A DNA stretch of 40,588 nucleotides, taken from CAYJPK01 sp964372035. GTDB lineage: Bacteria; Desulfobacterota; Desulfovibrionia; Desulfovibrionales; Desulfovibrionaceae. The position numbers were made by a program, and so were the translations under genes. The DNA lies in the NCBI GenBank assembly GCA_964372035.1, contig CAYJPK010000012.1:1-40588 (forward strand). The letters are read 5' to 3'. Position 1 is the stretch's first letter. Each line of letters starts with the position of its first letter. The notes beneath the pieces are model-generated. The model did not search any database, was not told the DNA's origin, and saw only the letters and a list, made by a program, of their open reading frames with translations. Shown piece after piece: positions 6,381 to 15,384 of the stretch.

Positions 6381-8669
6381 ATGAATTCACGTTCTTTAAG
6401 AGCTCTAGAATTTAACAAAATTTTGGACTTTTTATCTTCATATTGTCAATCAGAGGCAGGGCGCAAGGCTTGCCTTAATCTTTTGCCGTGCTCAAGCTTG
6501 CAAGACATATTTTATTTGCAAAATATTTATAGCGAATTTTTGAACTTTAGCGGTGAAACATCATATAAAGCGCAAAGTTTTACGGATTTGTCTCCCTTAT
6601 TCAATTTCTTGGATGAAAGTTCAAATGTTCTAGAGCTAGATGCTTTATTTGCACTCAAAGAAACTATGAATCAAGCTAAGCAAGTATTTATTAGCATAAG
6701 TGATGCTAATAAATATAAGTTGCTAGAAAATTTGCTTGAAGCCCTGCCTGAAATGACGATAAGTTCATTAAATCGTTGCATTAATGCAAATGGACATATA
6801 AAAGATGAAAGCTCGCCAGAGCTAATGCTTATTCGTTCTGAAATGCGTCAAATGCATCAAACTTTTTTACGCCAAGTAAAAGATTTTGCGGCAAAGTATA
6901 ATATAAGCAACTACCTACAAGATGATTATATGAGTCTTTTTGGTGATCGTTATGTTTTACCTCTTAAGTCGAATTTTAAAGGTCGCTTGCAAGGTATTAT
7001 CCATGACTATTCTCAAACAGGTGAGACTTGTTATTTTGAGCCAATGTTCTTGGTAGAGCAAAATAACAGATTGCAGGAGCTTAAGCGTGAAGAGCGTGAA
7101 GAAGAGCATAAGGTGCTTTTACTTCTAACAAATATTGTTCATGATGAACTTTCCGATATTTTAGCGGCTTACAATTTGTTAGTTCAGCTTGATGTTCTCT
7201 ATGCAAAAAGTACCTTGGCTGAAATTTATGATGGTAGCTGTGTAAATATTTCGGAAGAAGCAAATTTATCTCTTATAGATGCTTATCACCCGCTACTTGC
7301 TCTTGATAAGAAAATTAAGGCTCAACCACTTGATTTGATAATGAGAAAAGATGATAGAGCCCTTGTAATTAGTGGTGGTAATGCTGGTGGTAAGACTGTT
7401 TGTCTTAAAACGCTCGGCTTAATAGCACTTATGAGCTTTGCAGGCTTGCCTGTCCCTGTTAAGGCTGGTTCTAACCTTACATTTTGGAATAAGATTCACG
7501 CCTTTATAGGTGATGAACAAAGCTTAGATGATCATGTTTCAACCTTTACAGCACAAATTCAAAATTTGAATTTAGCTTGGGAAGATGCAGATAAGCATAG
7601 TCTTATTCTTTTAGACGAATTTGGTGCTGGTACTGATCCAGCTCAAGGTGCGGCGCTAGCCCAAGCGGTTCTTGATGAACTAATTGAGCGAAAAGCAACT
7701 GTTATTGCCGCAACTCACTTTCCATCACTAAAAAGTTATGCTCTAACAAAAGAACACGCAAGAGCAGCATCAGTTCTGTTTGATGAGCGCACAAAACAAC
7801 CTCTTTTTTGCCTTGCTTATGATCAAGTCGGCTCAAGTCAGGCTTTAGATGTAGCAAAAGAACACGGATTGCCAGAATCAGTTTTATCTCGTGCAAGGCA
7901 ATATTTATTGCAAGATTCTCAAGATACCGATGTTATAATTAAACGTTTGAATGACTTGTCGGTAAAGCGCGAAGATGAACTTCGTGAGCTTAAAAAAGAA
8001 CAAGAGAAATTCAAAGAAAAACGTGAAAAACTAGATAAAAAATTAAACGAAGAAAAAGACAAGCTCGATAATGAGCTTAGAAAGCTTTCTCGTGAAATTA
8101 TGCAGGACATGCAAAATCAGCGCATAACCCACAAGCAAGCAATGAAGGACTTAGCTAAGCTTAGAACTGAGATAAAAAAGCAAGAAGTCATTAAAACTAA
8201 TAATCTTTTAGATATTAACACTTTGTCAGTAAAGCAAGATGTGCTTTATACTGCTTGGAATAAAAATGCTAAGATTTTAGATATAGACAAAAAGCAAAAC
8301 AGAATTAAATTAGATTTAAGTGGTGTTAGCATTTGGGCTAATCTTGATCAAATTAGCACAGGTGGTAGTTCATCATCAAGTAAAGGTTTTACGATGCGTA
8401 AAAATGCTGAACCTGCAAAATCATATGTTGCATTAAACTTGGATTTGCGTGGAATGACAGCAGATATTGCAGAGCAAGAATTAAACCGGTTTTTAGACAA
8501 AGCTATCTTGAGTGGGCGTGAAGAGCTTGAAATAGTGCATGGTAGAGGAACTGGAGCTTTGCGAAAGCATGTGCATAGTATTTTAAAAAGTTTTCCGGCT
8601 GTGGCAGAATTTTCTCTAGCAAATGAAGATCGTGGCGGCGATGGAATGACAATTGTAAAGTTAAGATAG
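6381..8669 (+). CDS. mutS2: MutS2 family ATPase with Smr domain
   Basis: The 762-residue protein has MutS core and lever regions, a Walker A GGNAGGKT at 332-339, a Walker B ending LLDE at 410-413, a long Lys/Glu coiled coil (about 515-605) and a C-terminal Smr domain with the LDLRG and HGRGTGALR motifs. It lacks the mismatch-recognition domain of MutS1. MutS2 is linked to suppression of recombination in some species, and in Bacillus (as RqcU) to splitting collided ribosomes; the latter would fit its translation-related neighbours here, but this is inference. The length is normal for the family. It sits four bases after yqeY and 36 bases before dnaG. Confidence 0.95.
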   Translation: MNSRSLRALEFNKILDFLSSYCQSEAGRKACLNLLPCSSLQDIFYLQNIYSEFLNFSGETSYKAQSFTDLSPLFNFLDESSNVLELDALFALKETMNQAKQVFISISDANKYKLLENLLEALPEMTISSLNRCINANGHIKDESSPELMLIRSEMRQMHQTFLRQVKDFAAKYNISNYLQDDYMSLFGDRYVLPLKSNFKGRLQGIIHDYSQTGETCYFEPMFLVEQNNRLQELKREEREEEHKVLLLLTNIVHDELSDILAAYNLLVQLDVLYAKSTLAEIYDGSCVNISEEANLSLIDAYHPLLALDKKIKAQPLDLIMRKDDRALVISGGNAGGKTVCLKTLGLIALMSFAGLPVPVKAGSNLTFWNKIHAFIGDEQSLDDHVSTFTAQIQNLNLAWEDADKHSLILLDEFGAGTDPAQGAALAQAVLDELIERKATVIAATHFPSLKSYALTKEHARAASVLFDERTKQPLFCLAYDQVGSSQALDVAKEHGLPESVLSRARQYLLQDSQDTDVIIKRLNDLSVKREDELRELKKEQEKFKEKREKLDKKLNEEKDKLDNELRKLSREIMQDMQNQRITHKQAMKDLAKLRTEIKKQEVIKTNNLLDINTLSVKQDVLYTAWNKNAKILDIDKKQNRIKLDLSGVSIWANLDQISTGGSSSSSKGFTMRKNAEPAKSYVALNLDLRGMTADIAEQELNRFLDKAILSGREELEIVHGRGTGALRKHVHSILKSFPAVAEFSLANEDRGGDGMTIVKLR

Positions 8670-8705
8670 CTTAACTTTTATCTTGTAATCACGCTAAGGC
8701 AGTTC

Positions 8706-10397
8706 ATGTCAAATAATAATGCAATTTTGGAAATTAAGCGACGCTTAAATATTCTTGATATTGTGGGCCGTTATGTTGAATTGCGCAGAATGGGACCAAG
8801 ACATGTTGCGCCATGTCCTTTTCATCAGGAAACAAAACCATCTTTTTCTGTTAATGAAGAGGAAGGATTGTTTTACTGCTTTGGGTGCCAAGCTGCAGGA
8901 GATATTTTTGCTTTTTATAGCCGCATTAACGGTCTTGATTTTAGGGAATGTTTGGAGCAACTTGCAGAGGAAGCCGGGGTTGAACTTGAAAAATTTAAAC
9001 CGATAGATGGCGTTAAAAAAAACCAAGACAGCACTGAACGCAAGCAAATTTTAAAAATGCATGAATTTGCAGCAAAACACTTTGCAAATAACTTGCAAAG
9101 CGAAACTGGGAAAAGTTGCAGAATTTATCTTGAAAAGCGTGGAATAAGCGCGGAAATGATTAAAGATTTTGAGCTTGGTTACAGTTTACCTAGCTGGAAT
9201 GATTTAACAAACGCTTTTCGTAAAGCTGGTTTTAATGAAAGATTAGCTGTAAAAGCTTCTCTACTTGGAAAAAGCGATAAAACTAACAACTTTTATGATC
9301 GCTTTCGGGGGCGTTTAATGTTCCCAATTCGCAATTTAAGCGGTCAAGTTATTGCGTTTGGTGGTCGAATTATTGGTGATGAAGATGAGGCTAAATATAT
9401 AAATAGTGGTGATTCACCTATTTATAAAAAAGGCGAGCATCTTTATAATTTATTCCAAGCAAGACGAGCTATTAGCCATGGAGCTTCTGGTATGATTACA
9501 GAAGGTTATATGGACGTGCTTAGCTTGCATCAATATGGCTATAAGACAGCTTTTGGGGTTTTAGGTACAGCTCTTACGCCAGAGCAAGTAAAGCGTATTT
9601 CTGGATTTACTTCAAAAATAGAACTTTTATTTGATGGTGATAAGCCAGGGCGTAAAGCTGCACTTAAGGCTTGCGAAATGTTTTTAACTAAGGGAATGTC
9701 TTGTAAGGTTATTTTACTTCCAGATGGGGAAGATATTGATAGTGTCTTGCGAGATAAGGGTGTAGAATTTTTTGAAAAGTTACGTGATAAATCTCCTAAT
9801 GGGATTCAATTTTGTATAAATTATTTACGTGACTTGTCAAAACGAGAAGCCATTGATTTTACTAAGAATTTTTTGAAACAGACTTTACCAGAGCTTCTTA
9901 GTGAATATATTTCAGCTTTTTCAACAGGACTTAATTTAACTGAGGCTGAAATTCGTGGTCAAATACAAATAAATAAACAAGAAAAAAATGTGGTGCAAAA
10001 GCCAGTGAGTCAAAGTGTTGATACTTTGGATAAACAAATTATGACTTTTGCAGTACGTTATCCAAAGGCGCTTGATAAGTTAAGAAATATTGGAGCGCAT
10101 TTGGAACTTAGCTCAACCTGGGCAAAAAACTTATGGCAAAAGCTAGAGGAAAATCCAGGTATTGAGTTTTTAGATGAAAGAGATAAAAGATTTTGGGTTT
10201 TATGTCGTAGTGGCAATGTTCCACCGCTAAATAATGAGGCTGGTGAACTTGATGCGATAGTTGGTGTGCTTAAAGTGAAACAAAGAATTGCTAATGCAAG
10301 TGCTATGAGTATGGTTCTTAGCCAAGCAGGCAATGATCCCGAAGCTGACTTAGCTTATTTAAAAGCCTTAACTAGCGTACTTGCCAAGCGAGATTAG
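8706..10397 (+). CDS. dnaG: DNA primase
   Basis: DnaG makes the RNA primers for replication at the fork, working with the DnaB helicase. Domains in order: CHC2 zinc finger with C37, H40, C58 and C61; the RNA polymerase core with the TOPRIM Glu in ITEGYMD (E266) and the acidic pair in LLFDGDKPG (D310, D312); and a weakly conserved C-terminal helicase-binding region from about 430. The 563 residues compare with 581 in E. coli. AAGG lies seven bases before the ATG. The gene is part of the yqeY-mutS2-dnaG-rpoD line. Confidence 0.96.
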   Translation: MSNNNAILEIKRRLNILDIVGRYVELRRMGPRHVAPCPFHQETKPSFSVNEEEGLFYCFGCQAAGDIFAFYSRINGLDFRECLEQLAEEAGVELEKFKPIDGVKKNQDSTERKQILKMHEFAAKHFANNLQSETGKSCRIYLEKRGISAEMIKDFELGYSLPSWNDLTNAFRKAGFNERLAVKASLLGKSDKTNNFYDRFRGRLMFPIRNLSGQVIAFGGRIIGDEDEAKYINSGDSPIYKKGEHLYNLFQARRAISHGASGMITEGYMDVLSLHQYGYKTAFGVLGTALTPEQVKRISGFTSKIELLFDGDKPGRKAALKACEMFLTKGMSCKVILLPDGEDIDSVLRDKGVEFFEKLRDKSPNGIQFCINYLRDLSKREAIDFTKNFLKQTLPELLSEYISAFSTGLNLTEAEIRGQIQINKQEKNVVQKPVSQSVDTLDKQIMTFAVRYPKALDKLRNIGAHLELSSTWAKNLWQKLEENPGIEFLDERDKRFWVLCRSGNVPPLNNEAGELDAIVGVLKVKQRIANASAMSMVLSQAGNDPEADLAYLKALTSVLAKRD

Positions 10398-10402
10398 AAT
10401 TT

Positions 10403-10431
10403 TTGACATAGTAGCTAAATTTTATGATATA
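10403..10431 (+). promoter_or_regulatory. Internal promoter before rpoD
   Basis: A perfect TTGACA (10403-10408) is followed 17 bases later by GATATA (10426-10431); TATAAA at 10428-10433 is an alternative -10 with a 19-base spacer. The predicted start is near 10438-10440, so the TTG at 10439 cannot be the rpoD start on this transcript. It would allow rpoD expression independent of dnaG. Confidence 0.62.
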
Positions 10432-10501
10432 AATTTAGTTGGTATTAAAAACTTTAAAAAAATATTTAACATTTAGTCTTATAGCCCACGAGGATAGGTT
10501 A

Positions 10502-12268
10502 ATGGCGAATATAAAAGAAATTCAGCAAATACAATCATTAATTGCCAAAGGTAAGGAGGCAGGCTTTTTAACTTTTGACGAAGTTACACAAGCCGTGCCT
10601 GTCGAGTTAAATACTCCAGAACAATTTGAAGAAATTATTGGAATTTTTGATCAACTTGAGATTATGATTGTTGATTCTGAAAAGGATCATAAAAAATTAG
10701 CTATTTCCACAACTGAGCCTGATGAGATGATGGAAGGGCGCTTAGAGCTAATTGATAATGAAGAAATGGTGGATTTTTCTTCACGCAATACTGATCCTGT
10801 GCGTATGTATTTACGTGAAATGGGTTCAGTGCCTTTGTTAGACCGTGATGGCGAAGTTCATATTGCAAAAAAAATAGAAACAGGAGAGCAAGACGTGCTT
10901 TATGCGCTTGTTGAAGTTCCAGTTGCTATTGAAGAATTAATCAATATTGGCGAAGATTTACGCCAAAACAAAATCAAGTTAAAAGATGTAGTTAAAACAA
11001 TCGAAGAAGATGATCCAGCAGAGGACGAAATTAGTCAACGCACAAGGGTTATTAATTTACTTGATGAAATTAAATTAGTATTCAAGAAAAAGCGTAAAAT
11101 TTATGCGAAACTTGATGAATGTTGCACCTTAGATCGTAAAGTCACTGCAATTCAAAAAGAAATTATTGCGTTTAAAGAAGATATAGTTACTAGACTTCGT
11201 GAAATTAAACTTGAGAAAACGTTAATCGATAGAGTAATTGAAACTGTTGAAGATTATGTTCGCCAAATGCATAACTGTCAGCGTGATATATCAGCTTATG
11301 TACTTTCAACTGGTAAAAGTCAGGACGAAATAAGCGAATTATTTGGTAATCTTGAAGCAAGAACTGTTAGCCCAACAATTATTGCTGGTGAATTTAATAT
11401 GAATATTGATGAACTATTTTCATTTAAAGAAATGATTATGGGTAAAATCGAAATTCAAAAAAGATTGCAAGAAAAATGTTGCCATAATGTTTATGATTTA
11501 GAAGAAGTTTTATGGCGTATCAAACGTGGTAATGATGCTGCAATGCGTGCAAAACAAGAGCTTATACGCTCAAATTTACGCTTAGTAGTTTCTATTGCTA
11601 AAAAATATACTAACCGTGGCTTGCAATTCCTTGATTTAATTCAAGAAGGCAATATAGGATTAATGAAAGCCGTTGATAAGTTTGAGTATCAACGTGGTTA
11701 TAAATTCTCAACTTATGCAACATGGTGGATTCGCCAAGCTATTACTCGTGCTATTGCCGATCAAGCAAGAACAATTCGTATTCCTGTGCATATGATTGAA
11801 ACCATAAATAAACTTATTAGAACTTCTCGCTATTTAGTGCAAGAGCTTGGTCGTGATCCAACTCCTGAAGAAATTGCGGAGAAAATGGAATATCCAGTTG
11901 ATAAGGTTAAAAAAGTCCTTAAAATTGCGAAAGAGCCAATTTCTCTAGAAACTCCGATTGGCGATGAGGAAGATTCAAGTTTAGGTGATTTTATTGAAGA
12001 TAAAAAGGCAGTAGCGCCTTCTGAAGAAGTTGTAAATACTAAATTATCAGAGCAAATTGCATCTGTTTTAGCTGATTTAACTCCAAGAGAAGAGCAAGTG
12101 CTTAGAAAGCGTTTTGGTCTTGGTGAAAAATCAGATCATACTTTAGAAGAAGTTGGCAAATTGTTCAACGTAACACGTGAACGTATTAGACAGATTGAAG
12201 CCAAGGCTTTAAGAAAGTTGCGTCACCCTGTACGTAGTCAAATTTTAAAAACTTTTTATGACAATTAG
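10502..12268 (+). CDS. rpoD: RNA polymerase primary sigma factor (sigma-70, RpoD)
   Basis: The 588-residue primary sigma factor directs RNA polymerase to housekeeping promoters. Region 1.1 starts right at the chosen ATG. The non-conserved region is moderately long and region 1.2 shows DPVRMYLREMG. Regions 2.1-2.4 include the promoter-melting aromatic stretch YKFSTYATWWIRQAITRA. Regions 3 and 4 end with the helix-turn-helix TLEEVGKLFNVTRERIRQIE. An upstream TTG at 10439 would add 21 residues unlike the family. The ATG at 10502 has an AGG-containing site just before it and lies about 60 bases after the predicted transcript start, so it is preferred. A hairpin follows the stop. Confidence 0.96.
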   Translation: MANIKEIQQIQSLIAKGKEAGFLTFDEVTQAVPVELNTPEQFEEIIGIFDQLEIMIVDSEKDHKKLAISTTEPDEMMEGRLELIDNEEMVDFSSRNTDPVRMYLREMGSVPLLDRDGEVHIAKKIETGEQDVLYALVEVPVAIEELINIGEDLRQNKIKLKDVVKTIEEDDPAEDEISQRTRVINLLDEIKLVFKKKRKIYAKLDECCTLDRKVTAIQKEIIAFKEDIVTRLREIKLEKTLIDRVIETVEDYVRQMHNCQRDISAYVLSTGKSQDEISELFGNLEARTVSPTIIAGEFNMNIDELFSFKEMIMGKIEIQKRLQEKCCHNVYDLEEVLWRIKRGNDAAMRAKQELIRSNLRLVVSIAKKYTNRGLQFLDLIQEGNIGLMKAVDKFEYQRGYKFSTYATWWIRQAITRAIADQARTIRIPVHMIETINKLIRTSRYLVQELGRDPTPEEIAEKMEYPVDKVKKVLKIAKEPISLETPIGDEEDSSLGDFIEDKKAVAPSEEVVNTKLSEQIASVLADLTPREEQVLRKRFGLGEKSDHTLEEVGKLFNVTRERIRQIEAKALRKLRHPVRSQILKTFYDN

Positions 12269-12271
12269 GCT

Positions 12272-12305
12272 TTTTTAGCTTGGGAGGCTACTCCCAAGCT
12301 AAGAA
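12272..12305 (+). repeat. Hairpin after rpoD without a T tract
   Basis: A perfect 12-bp stem (12275-12286 with 12291-12302), extendable by three pairs including one G-T, closes a 4-base loop GCTA just after the rpoD stop. The T run lies before the stem, and the sequence after it is purine-rich, so neither strand has the usual terminator form. It may still mark the 3' end of the rpoD transcript. Confidence 0.6.
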
Positions 12306-12411
12306 TAAAAACAATCAGCATTTTAATAGTTAAGTTTTATTAATTATTTAAAAATATGGTTTTATAGTTTTAATTTTTTTTACTTGTAATTTAGGTTTAT
12401 TTGGTGTTTTA

Positions 12412-12891
12412 ATGCAAAAATATGCAGCTGGGGATCAAATCCCCTCTAAGTGTTCAAAGTGTGGTGGTGTTACAGGTCATATTATTATTGCTTTAGTAGA
12501 TGGTGAAATTGCTAAAGTTGAATGTAGAGCATGTAAGAGTGTTCATAAATATCGTCCTGAAGTACCTAAGCAAGAGGCTAAAAGTGTGGTACACCGTGTT
12601 AAAGCTGGCTCTGACCGTAAGCAAGTTATGGCACAAAAAACTACTACTAGCGCACGAGTGACTAAAGCTCAAAGTGCAAAATTAAAAGATGCTGAGGCGA
12701 TTGAAAAAGCTTGGCGTAAAGCTGTTGATTTTAGCGGTGAAGCTAAAGAATATAGCATTAATGGTGTTTTTGTTGCAGATGATTTAGTAGAACACAGTGT
12801 TTTTGGACAAGGCGTTGTTCAAAGTGTTACACAAGGCAAGATGAAGATTCTTTTCCAAGACGGAATTAAACTTTTAAAATGTAGCGATTAG
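12412..12891 (+). CDS. Zinc-ribbon protein of unknown function
   Basis: The 159-residue product begins with a probable zinc ribbon: C14-x2-C17 and C38-x2-C41. A basic Lys/Ala/Thr/Ser-rich linker (about 50-95) follows, and the C-terminal part (about 122-159) contains V-E-H-S-V-F-G-Q-G-V-V and a K-I-L-F-Q-D-G-I-K segment. That pattern resembles small beta-barrel modules found at the ends of UvrD-type helicases and in RNA polymerase-binding proteins. Nucleic-acid or polymerase binding is therefore a guess; there is no enzyme motif. It stands between rpoD and the heptosyltransferase gene, whose ATG begins one base after this stop. The ribosome site is weak (GGTG) and no clear promoter is visible in the very AT-rich upstream 110 bases. 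Confidence 0.85.
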   Translation: MQKYAAGDQIPSKCSKCGGVTGHIIIALVDGEIAKVECRACKSVHKYRPEVPKQEAKSVVHRVKAGSDRKQVMAQKTTTSARVTKAQSAKLKDAEAIEKAWRKAVDFSGEAKEYSINGVFVADDLVEHSVFGQGVVQSVTQGKMKILFQDGIKLLKCSD

Positions 12892-12892
12892 A

Positions 12893-13939
12893 ATGAAAAT
12901 TGCAGTTTTTAATACTGCATTTTTAGGTGATGCTGTTTTAAGCCTGCCGATTTTGCAAAACTTAGCTAAGCTTAAAAATGTTGAAGTTCATTTTTATGTA
13001 CGTAAAAATTTCAGTCAGATCTTTAGGGATTTGACTGATAATTTTACAGTATTTGAATTAGACAAAAAACATCATAGCTTAATTGAAACTTATAAATTTG
13101 CAAAAAATATTTCAGCTCAAAACTATGATGTTTTAATTAGCTGTCATCAAAGCTTTAGAACAAGCCTTATATCTTATTTTAGTTCTGTGCCAATGCGTAT
13201 TGGCTATGATACTTATTTTCACCAAAAACTTGCCTATACACACCTTGTGAAACGTGATTTTGACAAACTGGCAGAAGTTGAGCGATTGCTTAATTTATTA
13301 AAGCCATTGCAAGGTCTATCAGGCTTTGATAAGCTAGAACTATCAAATACTCCAAAAATTGAATTAAAGCCCAAAATAATGGATAAAGCTGATGAATTTT
13401 TTACAAAGCTTGAAAACAGTCCTATTTTAGGTATACACCCGGGTTCAACTTGGGCAACCAAAAGATGGCATGAGCCATATTATGCGCAAATAATTAAAAA
13501 AGCTCTTGCAAATAATTATAATATTTTGATTTTCGGTGCAAGTAATGAAGTTCCGATTTTAAATGATATTTTTTGCCACTTAAGTATTGAAGAGCAAAAT
13601 AGTGCTTTAATCCACAATTTAATGGGGCAGCTATCCTTATCAGAGCTTTGTGCTTATATTTCAAAACTTGATTGTTACTTAACTAATGATTCAGGACCTA
13701 TGCACTTAGCATGGGTTCAAAATGTTCCGCTTGTTGCGCTTTTTGGCCCAACTGTCGAGAGATTTGGTTTTTTTCCTCGAGGCGAAAAATCTATCGTCCT
13801 TGAGAGTGAAAATGAATTATTGTGTCGTCCATGTAATTTACATGGTCCACAGGTTTGTCCTGAAAAAACACATGCTTGTATGGTAGATATCACGCCAGAA
13901 AGAGTTTGGAATGAAATTGTAAAACATTGCGAGGCATAA
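12893..13939 (+). CDS. Glycosyltransferase family 9, ADP-heptose:LPS heptosyltransferase
   Basis: The 348-residue GT9 protein transfers heptose from ADP-heptose to the inner core of lipopolysaccharide on the cytoplasmic face of the inner membrane. Visible features are the N-terminal L-G-D-A-V loop with D13, a likely catalytic Asp, the GIHPGS motif at 180-185 followed by K-R-W, and the D-S-G-P-M-H sugar-nucleotide site at 266-271. A Cys-rich tail (CRPC ... C ... C) is often seen in this family. I cannot tell WaaC from WaaF type. It directly follows the zinc-ribbon gene and abuts the next glycosyltransferase, so LPS core assembly is the likely common task. Confidence 0.9.
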   Translation: MKIAVFNTAFLGDAVLSLPILQNLAKLKNVEVHFYVRKNFSQIFRDLTDNFTVFELDKKHHSLIETYKFAKNISAQNYDVLISCHQSFRTSLISYFSSVPMRIGYDTYFHQKLAYTHLVKRDFDKLAEVERLLNLLKPLQGLSGFDKLELSNTPKIELKPKIMDKADEFFTKLENSPILGIHPGSTWATKRWHEPYYAQIIKKALANNYNILIFGASNEVPILNDIFCHLSIEEQNSALIHNLMGQLSLSELCAYISKLDCYLTNDSGPMHLAWVQNVPLVALFGPTVERFGFFPRGEKSIVLESENELLCRPCNLHGPQVCPEKTHACMVDITPERVWNEIVKHCEA

Positions 13940-14944
13940 ATGACTACATATATTGCGTATCCACCGCTTGCAAAAGCTACTGGTGGAACTTATGTTTTTG
14001 TTCAAATTGCTGAGATTTTATATAAAGCAGGGTATGATGTAAAAATAGCCTTTCGTGAAAAAAAACATCATATTGAAAGCTTAGTCCCCTTTGTTTTTAT
14101 TGACGATTTAAAATTAAGCCCGAAAGATGTTTGGCTTGTACCTGAAGCTTGGCCTCAATTATTACTTCCTGGATTACAAGCAAAGGCACGCACAATCATA
14201 TATGTTCAGAATTGGGCATTTTTACATATGGGTATTGATGAACGTCAAGATTTAATAGATTATGCAAGCTTACCGATTGAGTTTGTGACGGTTTCTCAAC
14301 CCGTTGAGCTCTACACAAAGCTAACTACTGGCAAAGATAGCCACATTTTACGCCCAGGTATAAATTTAGAAAATTTTTATCCGCCTAAAAATTCAAGAAA
14401 AAATGATAAAATACGAATAGCCTATATGCCTCGTAAAAATAAGGCATTGGCTCGAAATATTCAAAATATTGTTAAATCACGCTTTCGTAATGAACCAATT
14501 GAATTTGTAGAAATTCATAATTGTACTTTGCATGAAGTTGCAGAATTACTTCGTTCTTGCCAAATATTTTTAGCAACTGGTTTTCCAGAGGGTTGCCCAT
14601 TACCTCCTTTAGAGGCGATGGCAAGTGGTTGTATTGTTGTTGGTTTTGGAGGCTTTGGTGGCTTTGATTATATGCGCCAAGCAAACCCAACAGGGTTTAA
14701 GCCGTGGTGGAAACTTCGTGATGAAAGTGAATATGAATGGGGTGAAAACGGCTTTTTCTGTGCTGATTCAGATTGTTTGGCAGCTGCCTTTGAGCTTGAA
14801 AATGTAATTGAATTATTGCGTGAAGACTCGCCGATAATTGATGCAATACGTGAAAATGCAATTGCAACTGCAAAATGCTATAGTCTTGAAATTCAGCGTG
14901 AAAATGTCCTAAAATTATGGGAAAAACTTGGAGTAGAAAAGTGA
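13940..14944 (+). CDS. Glycosyltransferase family 4 (GT-B) protein
   Basis: The 334-residue product has a GT-B layout: an N-terminal acceptor domain with the G-G-T loop (15-17) and a C-terminal donor domain with the retaining-enzyme E-x7-E motif, E217 and E225, in FPEGCPLPPLEAMASG. A glycine-rich loop follows (GFGGFGG). Substrates are not readable from sequence. Sitting between a heptosyltransferase and dgkA, it most likely adds a sugar to LPS or another envelope glycan. The ATG follows the previous stop without a gap, and the stop overlaps the dgkA GTG start. Confidence 0.88.
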   Translation: MTTYIAYPPLAKATGGTYVFVQIAEILYKAGYDVKIAFREKKHHIESLVPFVFIDDLKLSPKDVWLVPEAWPQLLLPGLQAKARTIIYVQNWAFLHMGIDERQDLIDYASLPIEFVTVSQPVELYTKLTTGKDSHILRPGINLENFYPPKNSRKNDKIRIAYMPRKNKALARNIQNIVKSRFRNEPIEFVEIHNCTLHEVAELLRSCQIFLATGFPEGCPLPPLEAMASGCIVVGFGGFGGFDYMRQANPTGFKPWWKLRDESEYEWGENGFFCADSDCLAAAFELENVIELLREDSPIIDAIRENAIATAKCYSLEIQRENVLKLWEKLGVEK

Positions 14945-15300
14945 AAAAAAATAAATTAATAAACTTTTCACACACCATTAATGCTACAAAGTATTCCCTA
15001 TACGGCTTAAAAGCTGCTTTTAAAAATGAACAAGCTTTTAAGCATGAAGTTTTTATTTTAGTCTTTTTATTTTTGATTTTATTAATTTTTGACAAAAGCT
15101 TTTTTGAGTCCGTTGTGGTTATTTCTGCTTGGCTTTTAGTTATGGCAGTAGAACTTTTGAACAGTGCGATAGAAGAAGCTTTTGATATGATTACGCTTGA
15201 AAAAGATGAAAGAGTTAAGCGTGGTAAAGATATGGCATCAGCTGCAATTTTTATTTGTATAGTTATTAATATTTTGATTTGGCTCTATGTTTTTTTCTAA
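14941..15300 (+). CDS. dgkA: Diacylglycerol kinase (prokaryotic type)
   Basis: DgkA phosphorylates diacylglycerol in the inner membrane, recycling lipid left over from envelope glycan synthesis. I choose GTG 14941 because GGAG (14930-14933) lies seven bases before it and the GTGA overlaps the TGA of the previous gene. This gives 119 residues, the usual size; an ATG at 14917 would add eight residues without a ribosome site. There are three membrane spans and the signature E-L-L-N-S-A-I-E, then D-E-R-V-K-R-G-K-D-M-A-S-A-A, which contains the active-site Glu and Asp. Confidence 0.93.
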   Translation: MKKNKLINFSHTINATKYSLYGLKAAFKNEQAFKHEVFILVFLFLILLIFDKSFFESVVVISAWLLVMAVELLNSAIEEAFDMITLEKDERVKRGKDMASAAIFICIVINILIWLYVFF

Positions 15301-15306
15301 AAAAAT

Positions 15307-15350
15307 AAATGCTAGAAAGACGATGAATACAAAATCTTTCTAGCATTTTT
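15307..15350. terminator. Bidirectional terminator between dgkA and the MFS gene
   Basis: A perfect 14-bp stem (15307-15320 with 15335-15348) with a 14-nt loop has T runs on both strands. It lies between the converging dgkA (+) and MFS gene (-) and can end both transcripts. Confidence 0.88.
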
Positions 15351-15384
15351 AATAAGAAATATAAATTAAACCTATTCGGAGCGC

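Noticed and set aside
14697..15095. Minus-strand reading frame of 132 codons over the glycosyltransferase/dgkA junction
   Set aside because: It is His- and Phe-rich, opposite two well-supported genes, with no ribosome site.
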